From NCBI RefSeq assembly GCF_024345975.1, contig NZ_JAGQCD010000005.1, positions 97,279 to 161,278 on the forward strand: a stretch of 64,000 nucleotides of DNA, in the 5' to 3' direction. A model generated the notes under the pieces. The model was not told the origin of the DNA, ran no database searches, and saw nothing but the letters and a program-made list of their open reading frames with translations. Made by a program: the position numbers and the translations under genes. Shown here piece after piece: positions 28,076 through 37,748 of this stretch. This DNA is from Cyanobium sp. Cruz-8D1 (GTDB lineage: Bacteria > Cyanobacteriota > Cyanobacteriia > PCC-6307 > Cyanobiaceae). The number at the start of each line of letters is the position of its first letter. The first letter of the stretch is position 1.

Positions 28076-28792
28076 TCAGGCGTCGTCGTCGCCGCTGCGC
28101 TGATCCTGGGCTCCATGGCGGCCTTCATTGATGGCATCCGCGAGGCGGCCCAGCACCAGTTGCACGGAACGCACGGCGTCGTCATTGCAGGGAATGGGGA
28201 CGTCGCAGAGATCCGGATCGCAGTTGGTGTCGAGCATCGACACGAGCGGGATGTCGAGTTTGCGGCACTCGAGCACGGCGTTGGTCTCGCGACGCTGATC
28301 CACCAGCACCACCACATCGGGCAGACGGCGCATGTTCTTCAGACCGCCGAGATACTTCTGCAGACGGTCGAGTTCGCGACGCAGAACGGCCGCTTCCTTC
28401 TTGGGCCGCATGGCGATGGCACCGGAGGACTCCATCCGCTCGAGGTCCTTGAGGCGGTCGATGCGGGCGCGCATCGTGCTCCAGTTGGTGAGCATGCCGC
28501 CCAGCCAGCGCTGGTTGACGTAAGAAGCTCCACAGCGGGCGGCTTCCAGGGCGATCACTTCGGAGGCCTGCTTCTTGGTGCCGACGAACAGAAAGCGCTT
28601 GCCGCTGCGGGCGGCACTGCGGGTCCATTTGTAGGCGTTGTTCATGCAGACGGCGGTCTGCACGAGATCGATGATGTGGACTCCGTTGCGCGCGCAATAG
28701 ATGTAGCGCGACATCTTGGGATTCCAGCGACGGGTCTGGTGTCCGAAGTGGGCACCAGCTTCCATCATCTCGGTGAGAGTGACGACAGCCAT
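28076..28792 (-). CDS. rpsB: 30S ribosomal protein S2
   Basis: Small-subunit protein located at the 30S head-body junction. It has 238 residues with the S2 hallmarks [52 protein letters not shown] and [20 protein letters not shown]. Starts at ATG 28792 with no obvious Shine-Dalgarno. Heads rpsB-tsf; the 111-base gap upstream to the GT2 gene should contain its promoter. Confidence 0.98.
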   Translation of the reverse strand: MAVVTLTEMMEAGAHFGHQTRRWNPKMSRYIYCARNGVHIIDLVQTAVCMNNAYKWTRSAARSGKRFLFVGTKKQASEVIALEAARCGASYVNQRWLGGMLTNWSTMRARIDRLKDLERMESSGAIAMRPKKEAAVLRRELDRLQKYLGGLKNMRRLPDVVVLVDQRRETNAVLECRKLDIPLVSMLDTNCDPDLCDVPIPCNDDAVRSVQLVLGRLADAINEGRHGAQDQRSGDDDA

Positions 28793-28903
28793 TTGGGTTG
28801 TAGGGAGGTTTCGGGTTGGCCTCCACCTGCCAGGGATGCCGCGCCGTAGGGAAGGCAGCGGATCACCCGAAACGTGCAGGTGTGCGGTGTTGGGGGTACC
28901 TGG

Positions 28904-29842
28904 TCAACCTACCAAATGGCCCTGCTGGCGGGCTTCGGCATGGAGGGCCCGCACCCCGAAGCGGTTGAGGGGCAGCCGCAACAGCTCCATCGCCAGACCC
29001 GCCTGGCCGTGGCGGATCAGCCAGGCCAGTAAGGGCCGCAGGCTGCGTTCATTGATCAGGCCGCCCAGGGTGAGCAGCTCCCACAGCGCCAGGTGCAGCC
29101 AGGTGTACTGGATGATGAATCGCACCCGCCAGGTGGGGTGCTTGCGGTAGAAAACCAGGCCCATGCGGGCCCGTTCCCGTTCCACCCGCACCAGATCCGG
29201 GATCTGCTCCAGGCTCAGGGGCGGATGCCAGTGGTAGCCAACGGCTTCAGGGCAGCGCACCAGCCGCACGCCCATGCGGCGCAGCCGTTCCCCCAGCTCC
29301 AGGTCCTCCCAGCCGTAGAGACGGAAGCCCGTGTCGAACAGACCCGACTGCTCCAGTACCCGGCGATCGATCGCCACGTTGCCGGTGGCGAAGTAGGCCC
29401 AGGACAGATCGCTGAGCTTGTGGGGCTCCGCCGTGGGCGCCTCGAAATTGTGGGTGTTGATCACCGCGCCGTAGGTGAAACAGAGCCGGTCGCCGCTCTC
29501 GGTCCAGGCGCGCTGCAGGGCCGTGGCGTGGTGCAGCAGGAAGGGTTCCGTCACCACCAGATCACTGTCGATGAAGACGATCACATCGCCGCGGGCCTCG
29601 TCCACACCCCGGTTGCGCCCTTCGGCCGGGCCGCCGTGGTCCTGGCGGATCAAGCGCAGATGGGGGAAGCCGGTGGCATGGGCATCCAGCCAGCGCACCG
29701 TGTCGTCGGTGGAGCCGTCATCCACCAGCACCACCTCATAGGCCTCGAGGGGACCGCCCAACTCCTGCCGCTCAAGCGCCTGCAGGCACTGGCGCAGGAT
29801 CGGCAGCCGGTTGTAGGTGGGGATGACGACGCTGATGAACAT
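28904..29842 (-). CDS. Family 2 glycosyltransferase
   Basis: Inverting GT-A fold glycosyltransferase. From ATG 29842 (MFISVVIPTYNRLPILRQCL) it has 312 residues; the frame is open to 29938 but GT2 domains start at this beta-strand. The nucleotide-sugar elements are EVVLVDDGSTDDTVRWL, the DxD-like FIDSDLVV and GWEDLELGERLRRMG, where the ED acts as catalytic base region. No transmembrane anchor is obvious. Sugar and acceptor are unknown. It lies upstream of rpsB and downstream of a terminator that closes the devA/small-protein unit. Confidence 0.88.
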   Translation of the reverse strand: MFISVVIPTYNRLPILRQCLQALERQELGGPLEAYEVVLVDDGSTDDTVRWLDAHATGFPHLRLIRQDHGGPAEGRNRGVDEARGDVIVFIDSDLVVTEPFLLHHATALQRAWTESGDRLCFTYGAVINTHNFEAPTAEPHKLSDLSWAYFATGNVAIDRRVLEQSGLFDTGFRLYGWEDLELGERLRRMGVRLVRCPEAVGYHWHPPLSLEQIPDLVRVERERARMGLVFYRKHPTWRVRFIIQYTWLHLALWELLTLGGLINERSLRPLLAWLIRHGQAGLAMELLRLPLNRFGVRALHAEARQQGHLVG

Positions 29843-29897
29843 CGGGGTTCTGGGCGTGGCAGGGCCGCAGGCAGGAGAGACGGAGATTGGTGGCCAT

Positions 29898-29927
29898 AAA
29901 AAAGGGGGGATCCCAAGCGAATCCCCC
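29898..29927 (-). terminator. Rho-independent terminator
   Basis: A perfect 7-base stem (GGGGGAT at 29905-29911 against ATCCCCC at 29921-29927) with a 9-base loop is bordered on the left by six adenines (29898-29903), i.e. a U-run after the hairpin on the minus strand. It lies 28 bases past the stop of the 51-residue basic protein and 56 bases before the GT2 start, separating the two transcripts. Confidence 0.75.
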
Positions 29928-29954
29928 GGTGCCGCCATGACCGGACTGGCGGCA

Positions 29955-30110
29955 TCAGTCAGCGGCGCCGCCGTTGTTGGCCGTGCCGGTCACGCCGTTG
30001 CCAGCGCCTTCACCGCGGCCGTCGTTGCGCAGCTTGCGCTTCTTGAACTTGCGGGCGTAGGCCCTGTTGCGCTCCTGCTTTTCCTTCTTGAGGTTCCTGC
30101 GTTTCGACAT
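29955..30110 (-). CDS. Small basic conserved protein (51 residues)
   Basis: Begins MSKRRNLKKEKQERNRAYAR and continues with a further Lys/Arg-rich stretch (KFKKRKLRN), then a Gly/Asn/Ala-rich tail ending GGAAD. The first 28 residues contain over a dozen lysines and arginines, suggesting a nucleic-acid or ribosome contact; this is inference. It starts at ATG 30110, 71 bases downstream of devA, and is followed by a good terminator, which supports it as a real gene. I recall similar short basic proteins at this place in related genomes but know no assigned function. Confidence 0.7.
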   Translation of the reverse strand: MSKRRNLKKEKQERNRAYARKFKKRKLRNDGRGEGAGNGVTGTANNGGAAD

Positions 30111-30181
30111 AGGGCTTCAGCGCTTCGAAAAGTCTTTGAGATTCCACCCTACTCAACCGGCCCGGATCAACCCGCCCCCTA

Positions 30182-30925
30182 TCAACCGAGGCTGGCCTCA
30201 CTGGCCCAGAGCCGGCCATCCTCCATCCGCACCAAACGGTCGGCCACATCAAGGATGCGCGGGTCGTGGGTCACCATCAGCACCGCACAGCCCTCATCCC
30301 GGGCCAGCCGTTTGAGCAGGTCCACCACCTCCCGGCCGGTGCGGCTGTCGAGGGCGGCGGTGGGTTCATCGGCCAGCAGCAGGCGGGGATGGGCGGCCAG
30401 GGCCCGGGCGATCGCCACCCGTTGCTTCTGGCCGCCGGAGAGGTCGTGGGGGAGCTTGCTGAGGTGGTCGGACAGACCCACGGCCCGCAGCCACTCCCGG
30501 GAAAGGTCGCGGCGGGCGCGGTAGCCCAGATCCGGCAGCAGGTCGGCCCCCATCTGCACGTTCTGCTCGGCGGTGAGGCAGCGCAGCAGGTTGTGGCCCT
30601 GGAAGATCATGCCGACGCTGCGGCGCAGCAGCTGGCGCTCGTGGCGGCTGGAATCCTTCAACTCGCAACCCAGCACCCGCACCGATCCCTCCATCACCTG
30701 ACGCAGGGCCCCCACCAGGGTCAGCAGGGTGGTCTTGCCGCAGCCGGAGGGGCCCGTGAGCAGCACCACCTCGCCGGGATGGATCTCCAGGTCGATGCTC
30801 TGCAGCACCTGGCGCTCCATGGAGCCGGTGCCGTACCAGTGGCTGAGTCCCCTCACCGTCACCGTGGCGAGGCCATCGCCCGCGCTGGCGACAGGGGGGG
30901 CGGTACCGGGGTGGAGGGTGGTCAT
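30182..30925 (-). CDS. devA: DevA-type ABC transporter ATP-binding protein
   Basis: ATPase of a DevBCA (MacB/LolD-like) exporter. The 247-residue protein has Walker A GPSGCGKTTLLTLVG, signature LSGGQKQRVAIARAL, Walker B LLLADEPTAALD and switch His in LMVTHDPRILDVADR. In heterocyst formers DevBCA exports glycolipids with a TolC-like outer-membrane protein; in a unicellular cyanobacterium the cargo is unknown. Lies 18 bases downstream of devC. Confidence 0.92.
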   Translation of the reverse strand: MTTLHPGTAPPVASAGDGLATVTVRGLSHWYGTGSMERQVLQSIDLEIHPGEVVLLTGPSGCGKTTLLTLVGALRQVMEGSVRVLGCELKDSSRHERQLLRRSVGMIFQGHNLLRCLTAEQNVQMGADLLPDLGYRARRDLSREWLRAVGLSDHLSKLPHDLSGGQKQRVAIARALAAHPRLLLADEPTAALDSRTGREVVDLLKRLARDEGCAVLMVTHDPRILDVADRLVRMEDGRLWASEASLG

Positions 30926-30943
30926 TGGCTCGGAAGGATCGAC

Positions 30944-32110
30944 TCAGAAGATGTCCGCTGGATCGGCGTCGCCCAGCTTGCGCATTGCCATCGCCGCCGA
31001 CCCCATGCACATCACCAGGATCATCAGAAAGACGGTGATGGCCCGATCACTGGCCATGGCCACCGGCAGCTTGGTGGCGGCATGGATGACGGCGTACAAC
31101 ACCTGGCCGGCGGCGTAGGCGGGCAGGTAGCCGAAGATCGCCAGCAGCAGGCCCTCGCGGGCCACCACGCCGAGCAGGGTCAGCAGGCTGTAGCCCATGG
31201 CCATGAGCGTGGCGTACTCCGGCAGGTGGTCGCTGACATCGGAATAGAGGATCTGATACACGATCACGCATCCCACCACGAAACCCATGGCGGCACCCAG
31301 GGTGAAGATGAAGCCGATGGCGGTGCTGCTGCGCCAGTAGTCCATCTCCAGATCAAGGAAGCCCTGCTTGGTGAGGACGCTGACGTCCTGCGGCAGCAGG
31401 CCTTGCAGCCGTTCCACCACCCGGGCGGCATCGGCCCCGGGGCGCAGCCGGATCAGGCCCAGTTCGATGCTGCCGGGGGGGGTGTTGGGCAGCAGGCTGA
31501 GGAAGGTTTCCCGGCTGGTGAGGAGGTTGCCGTCGGCGCCGAAGGAGGCTCCGGCGCTGAACAGGCCCGCCACCCGCAGCCGTTTGCCGGCCACTTCGCT
31601 CTCCACGGTGCGTCCCTGGCGGAACCATTGGGCCACCGGTCCGAATTCATCGCGGGACTGGTCGTCGAAGAGCACCCTGCCCTTCTGGGTGAGACGGGGT
31701 GCCAGGGCGGTGACGGCCGGATCAATGAACAGGGGGTCGCGGGGCTCGAACCCGAGGGCCAGGATCGAACGGGTGCCCTTGGTCTTGGGGTTGCGCCACA
31801 ACAGCAGGTTCCAATGCACCGGCGTGATGCCGGCCACATCCGGATCAGCCATGGCCTGCACCAGCCGTCGCTGGGGGAAGCCGGTCATGCTGATCGAGCT
31901 CTTGGTGCGCGGGCTTAGCAGCACCAGATCGGTGTCGAACAGCTTGTGCACCGTGATGCTGGAATCGAACAGGGCATCACGGAAGCCCAGCTGCATGAAC
32001 ATCAGGATCCCGGCGAAGGTGATCCCGGCCAGGGCCACGGCCAGGCGCATGGGCTGGCGGGTCAGCAGCAGCCAGGCCAGGGGGATCCGGCGTCCCTGCC
32101 AGAACGTCAT
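30944..32110 (-). CDS. devC: DevC-type ABC transporter permease
   Basis: A 388-residue permease with the DevC plan: an N-terminal membrane helix (RLAVALAGITFAGILMFMQLGFRDALFDSS), a large periplasmic domain of about 200 residues, then three C-terminal helices of the FtsX type (AIGFIFTLGAAMGFVVGCVIVYQIL; YATLMAMGYSLLTLLGVVAREGLLLAIFGYLPAYAAG). DevC together with DevB forms the mechanotransmission exporter. Overlaps devB by 4 bases. N-terminus [20 protein letters not shown] matches the family start. Confidence 0.92.
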   Translation of the reverse strand: MTFWQGRRIPLAWLLLTRQPMRLAVALAGITFAGILMFMQLGFRDALFDSSITVHKLFDTDLVLLSPRTKSSISMTGFPQRRLVQAMADPDVAGITPVHWNLLLWRNPKTKGTRSILALGFEPRDPLFIDPAVTALAPRLTQKGRVLFDDQSRDEFGPVAQWFRQGRTVESEVAGKRLRVAGLFSAGASFGADGNLLTSRETFLSLLPNTPPGSIELGLIRLRPGADAARVVERLQGLLPQDVSVLTKQGFLDLEMDYWRSSTAIGFIFTLGAAMGFVVGCVIVYQILYSDVSDHLPEYATLMAMGYSLLTLLGVVAREGLLLAIFGYLPAYAAGQVLYAVIHAATKLPVAMASDRAITVFLMILVMCMGSAAMAMRKLGDADPADIF

Positions 32111-33051
32111 GGCTGCAGGCGGGCGATCACCTTGAGGCCGGTGAGGGAGGCGACCCGGGCCCCATCGCTGGGATCGAGGCGCACCCGCACTTCCACCACG
32201 CGGGCATCGGCATCACCGGTGGGATCGGTGGAGAGCACCTCCCGCTGGCGGACCTGGGGACTGATGCGTCGCACCGTGCCCTTGAGGCTGCCATCGAAAC
32301 CACCGTTTTCGCTGGTGAGGGTGACGGCCTGGCCGAGCCGTACCCGGTCGATGTCGCTCTCATAGACCTCGACGGAGGCTTCCATGCGGTCACTGGCCCC
32401 CAGTTCGAGGATGCCCTTGTCGCCAGGGCGTTCGCCGACGCGGGACTGGATGCGCAGCACCGTGCCGTCGATCGGTGCCCTCAGTTCGGTATTGACCAGA
32501 TCCGTGCTCGCCTTGACCAATGCGGCCCTGGCTTCCTGCAGCTCGCCCTGGAGCTCCAGGGTGCGCTGCTCAAGACCATCGAGATCGGCGGCCGCATAGG
32601 CCCCGTCGCTGGCCAGTTTGCGGTAGCGCGCCAGGTCGCGGCTCTGGATCGTGAGCCGGCGGCCGAGGTTGGCGATGCGGGTGCGGATCAGTGCCAGCTC
32701 CGCCCTCTGCAGCGGCTGGTTGTCGAAGCGGGCCAGCAGCTGTCCGGCCTGCACCTTGTCGCCCTCGGCCACCAGCAGTTCGGTGATGCGGGGGCTGCCA
32801 CCGATGCCGGTGATCGGAGCCGCCAGGACGCGCACATCACCATCGGGCTCCAGCTGGCCCAGGGCCGCCACCGCCTCCACCGGGGCTGGTGGGCGGGCCA
32901 CGGCGGCCACCGGGGCCTTGGCGGGCTGCAGGCGCTGATACAGAACGACACCCCCCACCACCAGGCCTGCCACACCGGCGACGATCAGGCCGTTGCGCCA
33001 GGGGCCGGTGGGTCGTCGAAGAGCAGGTCTTCGATGTAGCGATCCGCCCAC
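32107..33051 (-). CDS. devB: DevB-type periplasmic adaptor (HlyD/membrane fusion protein)
   Basis: Adaptor that links the DevCA inner-membrane pump to an outer-membrane channel. It has one N-terminal membrane helix ([20 protein letters not shown]), a lipoyl-like strand pair ([39 protein letters not shown]), a coiled-coil hairpin ([16 protein letters not shown]...[17 protein letters not shown]) and a beta-barrel end. Start uncertain: GTG 33051, preceded by GGAGAAGG, gives 314 residues and overlaps pcyA by 67 bases; ATG 33135 would give 342 residues. I prefer the GTG. Coupled to devC by a 4-base overlap. Confidence 0.88.
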   Translation of the reverse strand: MGGSLHRRPALRRPTGPWRNGLIVAGVAGLVVGGVVLYQRLQPAKAPVAAVARPPAPVEAVAALGQLEPDGDVRVLAAPITGIGGSPRITELLVAEGDKVQAGQLLARFDNQPLQRAELALIRTRIANLGRRLTIQSRDLARYRKLASDGAYAAADLDGLEQRTLELQGELQEARAALVKASTDLVNTELRAPIDGTVLRIQSRVGERPGDKGILELGASDRMEASVEVYESDIDRVRLGQAVTLTSENGGFDGSLKGTVRRISPQVRQREVLSTDPTGDADARVVEVRVRLDPSDGARVASLTGLKVIARLQP

Positions 33052-33737
33052 TGGGGGTTGAACGCCTTCTCCAGAACCCTGCGGGTCTTGTCGTTTTGTT
33101 TCTGTTGCTTGCAATACCTCAGCTGCCCTTGCCATCGGGCAACCGTAGCCGGGTCGTCATGGGCTTGGGAAGGGCTCACCTTGGCGGCTTCGGCGAGCAC
33201 GCCCAGGAACGCGGCGACCTCCTCGACGAACCCCTGTTCCTCCGCCTCCGATACCGGACGAACGAACAACACATGGGGGGAGAAGATCGAGCCCCAGGGC
33301 GGTAACTCCCGCACCTGCTCGAAAGCCGGGCGGGGGCAGGCGGCCAGGGCCTCGCTGATGGCCGCCGGCAGGGCCTCCCCGACCGGCGAGAGGTCGACGA
33401 TGGCGGCGCTCACCCCAGCCTTGCCGGCCACGATGTCGGCGCCGAACACCGGCAGATCGTGGCGGGGATCGGGGAAAAAGACGCAGTGGAGGATCTGCAG
33501 TCCGGCGCCGAGGCGCGCTGTCTCCAGGTGCAGTTTGCGCAGGCCGCGGCAGCGATGCACCTCGTTACGGATGAAGAGCGCATCGCCATCGAGGCTGCCG
33601 CTGATCGCCTCCAGATCGGGGTCGATCGCCAGGGGGGCCAGATCCGGCAGATCGTTGCGACAGAGCCGGATCCTCTCGGCCAGAGCATCCACCAGCGGAT
33701 GGAGGCCACCGTCTCCGGTCCCAGCGACCTCACCCAT
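32985..33737 (-). CDS. pcyA: Phycocyanobilin:ferredoxin oxidoreductase
   Basis: Reduces biliverdin IXalpha by four electrons to phycocyanobilin, the phycobilisome and phytochrome chromophore, using ferredoxin. ATG 33737 ([20 protein letters not shown]) gives 250 residues. The catalytic set known in PcyA (Glu76, His88, Asp105 of the Synechocystis enzyme) appears as Glu72 in LHLETARLG, His84 in ILHCVFFP and Asp101 in [20 protein letters not shown], with matching spacings. The C-terminus [20 protein letters not shown] is diagnostic. The frame is open to 34703 but that is antisense to the M16 gene. Leads the pcyA-devBCA string and is divergent from the M16 pair with 42 bases between. Confidence 0.95.
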   Translation of the reverse strand: MGEVAGTGDGGLHPLVDALAERIRLCRNDLPDLAPLAIDPDLEAISGSLDGDALFIRNEVHRCRGLRKLHLETARLGAGLQILHCVFFPDPRHDLPVFGADIVAGKAGVSAAIVDLSPVGEALPAAISEALAACPRPAFEQVRELPPWGSIFSPHVLFVRPVSEAEEQGFVEEVAAFLGVLAEAAKVSPSQAHDDPATVARWQGQLRYCKQQKQNDKTRRVLEKAFNPQWADRYIEDLLFDDPPAPGATA

Positions 33738-33779
33738 CGACACGTCGTGACAGCAGAATGCGGATCCTGCCATGCGTGC

Positions 33780-35054
33780 GTGAGTGTGTCCCTGGGTTGT
33801 TGCGGGTCCTTGCTGCCCGGGCTGGCCGCCCCCATCAGCCACACCCTCGCCAATGGCGTCGAGCTGGTCCAGCTCGAACTGGAGGACGCCCCCCTGGTCT
33901 GCCTCGACTTCTGGTGCCGGGCCGGCAGCGCCTTCGAGCATCCAGCGGAAAGCGGCATGGCCCATTTCCTTGAACACATGGTGTTCAAGGGCAGTGACGG
34001 GCTGGCGGCCGGCGAGTTCGATCGCCGCATCGAGGCGCTGGGCGGCAGCAGCAATGCCGCCACCGGCTTCGATGACGTCCACTTCCACACCCTGATGCCG
34101 CCGGAGGGGGCCGCCGAAGCCCTGGATCTGCTGCTGGATCTGGTGCTGCAGCCCCGCCTCGAGGCCGACAGCTTCGCCATGGAACGGCAGGTGGTGCTGG
34201 AGGAACTGGCCCAGAGCGAGGATCAACCCGAGGAAGTGGCCCTGCAGCACCTGCTCTCCCTGGCTTGCCCCGATCACCCCTACGGCCTGCCGATCCTCGG
34301 ACGGCGCCAGGCCCTGGTGGCCCACGACCCGGCCGCCATGGCTGCCTTCCACCAGCGCCAGTACGCCGCCGGGCGCTGTGTGCTGGCCCTCAGCGGCGCC
34401 GTAGCCGATGGCGATCTGATGCGGCGGGCGGCCGAGGGTCCCCTCGCCGCCCTGGCACCGACCACTGCGGCGATGGGCCCAGCGACGCTGCAGGTCATCC
34501 CGGGCGAGCACCGGCTCGCCGTGCCGCGGCTGGAGGCCGCCCGGCTGCTGATGCTGTGGTGGCTGCCGGCCGCCAGCGATGTCGAGGGGCTGGTGGGGGC
34601 GGATCTGGGCACCACCGTGCTGGCGGAGGGACGCCGCAGCCGTCTGGTCGACCGCCTGCGCGAACAGCTGCAGATCGTCGAGAGCATCGACCTGGACCTG
34701 CATGCGATGGAGGGTGGCAGCTTCGCCCTGCTGGAGGCCGTCTGCGACGAGGAGGACCTGGCCGCGGTGCGTGGGGCCATCAGCCAGGTGTGGCAGGAAC
34801 TGCGCCAGGAGCGCCTCGGCGAGCAGGAATGGTGGCGGGCCCGCCGCCTGGTCGCCAACGGCTATCGCTTTTCCCTGGAATCCCCCGGCGGCGTGGCCTC
34901 CCTGCTCGGCAGCAGCCGCCTCTGGGGACGGCGTCAGCCCCTCGACCAGCCCCTGGCGCTGCTGGACCGGTGGTCGCCAGATCGACTGCAGGAGCAGACG
35001 CTGGCCCTGCTGGATCCGGCCCGGGCCTGCCTGCTCGAGGCGGTGCCGGCATGA
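33780..35054 (+). CDS. M16 zinc peptidase, catalytic (HxxEH) half of a split pair
   Basis: Insulinase-type peptidase of about 424 residues. The inverted zinc motif HFLEH is at residues 62-66 and the third ligand glutamate lies near residue 142 ([15 protein letters not shown]). The substrate-binding Arg/Tyr motif of the second M16 domain is absent here: the aligned stretch [11 protein letters not shown] has no Tyr. The start is uncertain: GTG 33780 and TTG 33810 are the candidates after the divergent pcyA start; no ATG in frame fits. It overlaps the next M16 gene by 4 bases (ATGA), so the two presumably form one heterodimer. Confidence 0.88.
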   Translation: MSVSLGCCGSLLPGLAAPISHTLANGVELVQLELEDAPLVCLDFWCRAGSAFEHPAESGMAHFLEHMVFKGSDGLAAGEFDRRIEALGGSSNAATGFDDVHFHTLMPPEGAAEALDLLLDLVLQPRLEADSFAMERQVVLEELAQSEDQPEEVALQHLLSLACPDHPYGLPILGRRQALVAHDPAAMAAFHQRQYAAGRCVLALSGAVADGDLMRRAAEGPLAALAPTTAAMGPATLQVIPGEHRLAVPRLEAARLLMLWWLPAASDVEGLVGADLGTTVLAEGRRSRLVDRLREQLQIVESIDLDLHAMEGGSFALLEAVCDEEDLAAVRGAISQVWQELRQERLGEQEWWRARRLVANGYRFSLESPGGVASLLGSSRLWGRRQPLDQPLALLDRWSPDRLQEQTLALLDPARACLLEAVPA

Positions 35055-36367
35055 GCCCTGCCCCTCCTGCCACCTCCGAAGACCACCGCACCCTGGACGG
35101 GGGCCTGCCCCTGCGGATCCTGCACCGGCCCGGGCCGGCGATCCTGGCGGCCCGCCTGGCCATTCCAGGCGGCAGCGGCCGGGACCCGGCCGGCCGCCGG
35201 GGTGCCCACCAGCTGCTGGCCGGCAGCATGACCCGGGGCTGCGGCGACCTGGATGCCGAGGCCCTGGCCGATTGCGTCGAGGGGGCCGGCGCCGCCCTGC
35301 GGGCGGAGGCCCATGAGGACGGCCTGGTGCTGGCCCTCAAATGTGCCGCCGACGACGCCCCCACCCTGGTGCCCCTGCTGCTGGCGATGGCCCGGCGGCC
35401 GCGGCTGGAGCCCGAGCAGGTGGCGATCGAACGGCAGCTCAACCTGCAGATGCTGCAGCGCCAGAAGGAGGACCCCTTCCAACTGGCCCACGACCAGCTG
35501 CGCCGCCTGCTCTACGGCGATGGCCCCTACGGCCATGACCCCCTCGGGATCGAGGCGGAGCTGGACGGTCTCGGACCTGAGGACCTGCGCCCACTCGTGG
35601 AGCGCCTCGGGGCTGACGGGGCCGTCCTGGTGCTCTGTGGCGACGCCCCTTCGGCCCTGGAGGCAGCCCTGGATCGGGAACTGGCTGTGTCCCCCTGGAG
35701 CACCCACGCCCCCCGGCCCCAGGCCTTCTCCGGTCCACCGCTGGCCACGGGTCACTTTGGCCGGCAGGTGCAGGACACCGAGCAGGTCGTGCTGATGCTG
35801 GGGGCCGCGACTGTTCCCCTGGCCCATCCCGACGCCCTGGCCCTGCGGTTGCTGCAGGCCCACCTGGGCCTCGGCATGTCCAGTCGACTGTTCATCACGA
35901 TGCGGGAGGAGCGGGGGCTGGCCTACGACGTCGGCGTCCACCTGCCGGCCCATGCCGGTGCCCCTCCGTTCGTCATGCACCTGTCCACCTCGGCCGAGCG
36001 GGCGGCGGAAGCCACCGCCTGCCTGCTGGACGAGTGGCAGCGGCTCCTGGAGGAGCCCCTGGACGAGGGCTCACGCCTGCTGGCCCTGGCCAAATTCCAG
36101 GGGCAGGACGCCATGGGACGCCAGACCTGCTCCCAGATCGCCGAGCGCCAGGCCCTGGTGCTCAGCCATGGCCTGCCCGCCGACCATGTGCGTCAGGTGA
36201 TGGAGCGCGCCCCCGGACTGGGGGCCGAAGATCTGTGCGCGGCGGCCCGCCGCTGGCTGCAGTCCCCCAGCCTGAGCCTGGTGGGCCCGGACCCGGCCCT
36301 GGATCAGGCGCACCAGGCCTGGCTGAACCATGGGCTCAATCGGCCAGTTCCAGATCGGAAAGGTTGA
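35051..36367 (+). CDS. M16 peptidase-like, non-catalytic (Arg/Tyr) half of a split pair
   Basis: A 438-residue M16 homologue. The zinc motif region is degenerate ([11 protein letters not shown] instead of HxxEH), so it cannot bind zinc in the usual way. The C-terminal half keeps the substrate-positioning motif as Arg285 and Tyr292 in [16 protein letters not shown], the spacing seen in M16 proteases. Combined with the upstream gene, which has the reverse pattern, this is the complementary arrangement of heterodimeric M16B peptidases. Substrate unknown. Its 3' end overlaps the convergent SipA/CRR42-like gene by 32 bases. Confidence 0.88.
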   Translation: MSPAPPATSEDHRTLDGGLPLRILHRPGPAILAARLAIPGGSGRDPAGRRGAHQLLAGSMTRGCGDLDAEALADCVEGAGAALRAEAHEDGLVLALKCAADDAPTLVPLLLAMARRPRLEPEQVAIERQLNLQMLQRQKEDPFQLAHDQLRRLLYGDGPYGHDPLGIEAELDGLGPEDLRPLVERLGADGAVLVLCGDAPSALEAALDRELAVSPWSTHAPRPQAFSGPPLATGHFGRQVQDTEQVVLMLGAATVPLAHPDALALRLLQAHLGLGMSSRLFITMREERGLAYDVGVHLPAHAGAPPFVMHLSTSAERAAEATACLLDEWQRLLEEPLDEGSRLLALAKFQGQDAMGRQTCSQIAERQALVLSHGLPADHVRQVMERAPGLGAEDLCAAARRWLQSPSLSLVGPDPALDQAHQAWLNHGLNRPVPDRKG

Positions 36368-36620
36368 TCAGGAAGGTGCCGCGGCGGAAACGGATGGCCC
36401 TCAGCTCCAGGGCCCGGATCTCCACCACCCGGCCCACTTCGCCTGGATCCAGCAGGTCCGGGGGACGCAGCATCGGCATCGGGTCGGCGGTCTTGAGATA
36501 GCGCGGGGGCTGGCGCAGGCGCACGGCATCGCCCAGATGGATCGCCACCTCCGCGACCTGCGGCGAGTCCGCCGGTGTTGTCGGAGGTAGCGCGGGATCG
36601 GCGGGGGTGAGATCCGGCAT
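36336..36620 (-). CDS. Small DUF3148-type protein (SipA / CRR42-like)
   Basis: A 94-residue protein with a Pro/Thr-rich N-terminus and a small beta-barrel-like core: HLGDAVRLRQPPRYLKTAD, PMPMLRPPDLLDPGEVGRV and [17 protein letters not shown]. The KTADPMPMLRPP motif is the hallmark I associate with the cyanobacterial family that includes SipA, a partner of the NblS/Hik33 histidine kinase, and the plastid NDH-assembly protein CRR42. Which of these roles applies cannot be told from the sequence. It overlaps the convergent M16 gene and is divergent from bioY by about 60 bases. Confidence 0.72.
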   Translation of the reverse strand: MPDLTPADPALPPTTPADSPQVAEVAIHLGDAVRLRQPPRYLKTADPMPMLRPPDLLDPGEVGRVVEIRALELRAIRFRRGTFLINLSDLELAD

Positions 36621-36681
36621 TGGTACGGCGCTCCAGCGGGCTGTGGGCCCTTCTCAGCCGAACCTAGCTGGAGCAGGATGG

Positions 36682-37272
36682 GTGCCAGCCACGAACGGTT
36701 CATTGCGGGCCCTTGCCACCTGGAGCGGAGCGATCGCCGGCCTCCTGCTCATCCTTGTCGGCGGTCTGGTGCCGGCGGCCTTTCCGGTCCACGAGGCGGG
36801 TGGCTGGGCGGTGCGGCCGCTCGGCATCACCCTGCAGGTGCCCGCCCTGCTGCTGTGCGCCCTGGTCTGCGGCCCCCGCAGTGCCACCCTGGCGGCGGTG
36901 GCCTATCTCAGCGTCGGTCTGTTTCAGTTGCCGGTCTTCCACGAGGGTGGGGGGGTCGGCTATCTGCTGGATCCGGGCTTCGGCTACCTGGCGGGCTTCC
37001 TGCCAGCCGCCTGGATCACCGGCAAGCTGGCGCGCCAGCCGGGCATGGACGATCCCCTCACCCTCGCCGGGGCCGCCGCCATCGGACTGCTGGTGCTGCA
37101 TCTCTGCGGCCTCACCAATCTGCTGCTGGGCAGCCTGGCCGGACGCTGGGGGGGTGACACCCTGACCCTGGTGGTGGGCTACAGCCTGGCCCTGCTGCCC
37201 CAGCTGTTGCTCTGCTGCGCCGCCGGCGTGTTGGGCTGGTTGCTGCGCCGGCTGCTGCTGGTGCCTTCGTGA
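36682..37272 (+). CDS. bioY: Biotin transporter BioY
   Basis: Membrane S-component that binds biotin for ECF-type or stand-alone uptake. From GTG 36682, with GGAG eight bases upstream, it has 196 residues and about six hydrophobic helices. Family motifs include ITLQVPALLLCALVCGPRSA and the long loop YLSVGLFQLPVFHEGGG...GYLLDPGFGYLAGFLPAAW. No bioM/bioN ATPase or permease is adjacent, so a solitary BioY is likely. Its stop overlaps the lspA start (TGATG), and it heads bioY-lspA-PBP-GTPase. Confidence 0.92.
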   Translation: MPATNGSLRALATWSGAIAGLLLILVGGLVPAAFPVHEAGGWAVRPLGITLQVPALLLCALVCGPRSATLAAVAYLSVGLFQLPVFHEGGGVGYLLDPGFGYLAGFLPAAWITGKLARQPGMDDPLTLAGAAAIGLLVLHLCGLTNLLLGSLAGRWGGDTLTLVVGYSLALLPQLLLCCAAGVLGWLLRRLLLVPS

Positions 37273-37748
37273 TGGCGCGTCCGCTGCGCCGGCGGCTGGG
37301 AATGCTGCTGCTGGCGGCCCTCATCCTGCTGCTGGATCAGGTCAGCAAGGCCTGGGCCCTCGACCACCTGGCCAGCGGCAACATCCGGCCGCTGCTGCCT
37401 GGTCTGCTGCAGTTGCAGCGGGTCAGCAACACCGGGGCCGCCTTCAGCCTGTTCAGCGGAGCATCGATCCAGCTCGGTGTGATCAGCGCCCTGGTGAGCC
37501 TCGGCCTGCTGGTCTGGATCCTCTGGCGCCCTCCCGTCGGCCTGTGGAACGGCCTGGCCCTGGGACTGCTGCTCGGGGGCGCCCTGGGGAACGGCATCGA
37601 CCGCTGGCGCTACGGCGCGGTGGTGGACTTCCTGGAGTTCCTCCCGATTCACTTCCCGATCTTCAATCTCGCCGACGTGGCCATCAACCTGGCCGTGGCG
37701 TGCTTCTTCATCGATCTGCTGCGACCCCATGCCGACCGCCATCCTTGA
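37272..37748 (+). CDS. lspA: Lipoprotein signal peptidase (signal peptidase II)
   Basis: Cleaves signal peptides of diacylglyceryl-modified prolipoproteins in the cytoplasmic membrane. ATG 37272 gives 158 residues with four membrane helices. The conserved blocks are LLLDQVSKAWAL, VSNTGAAFSLFSG, GNGIDRWRYGAVVDFLEF and FNLADVAINLAV; the two catalytic aspartates are in the last two blocks. It overlaps bioY by one base and the penicillin-binding protein by 20 bases. Confidence 0.95.
   Translation: MARPLRRRLGMLLLAALILLLDQVSKAWALDHLASGNIRPLLPGLLQLQRVSNTGAAFSLFSGASIQLGVISALVSLGLLVWILWRPPVGLWNGLALGLLLGGALGNGIDRWRYGAVVDFLEFLPIHFPIFNLADVAINLAVACFFIDLLRPHADRHP

Noticed and set aside
33738..34703. Upstream extension of the pcyA reading frame
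   Set aside because: This part is antisense to the M16 peptidase gene; family length and motifs place the PcyA start at 33737.
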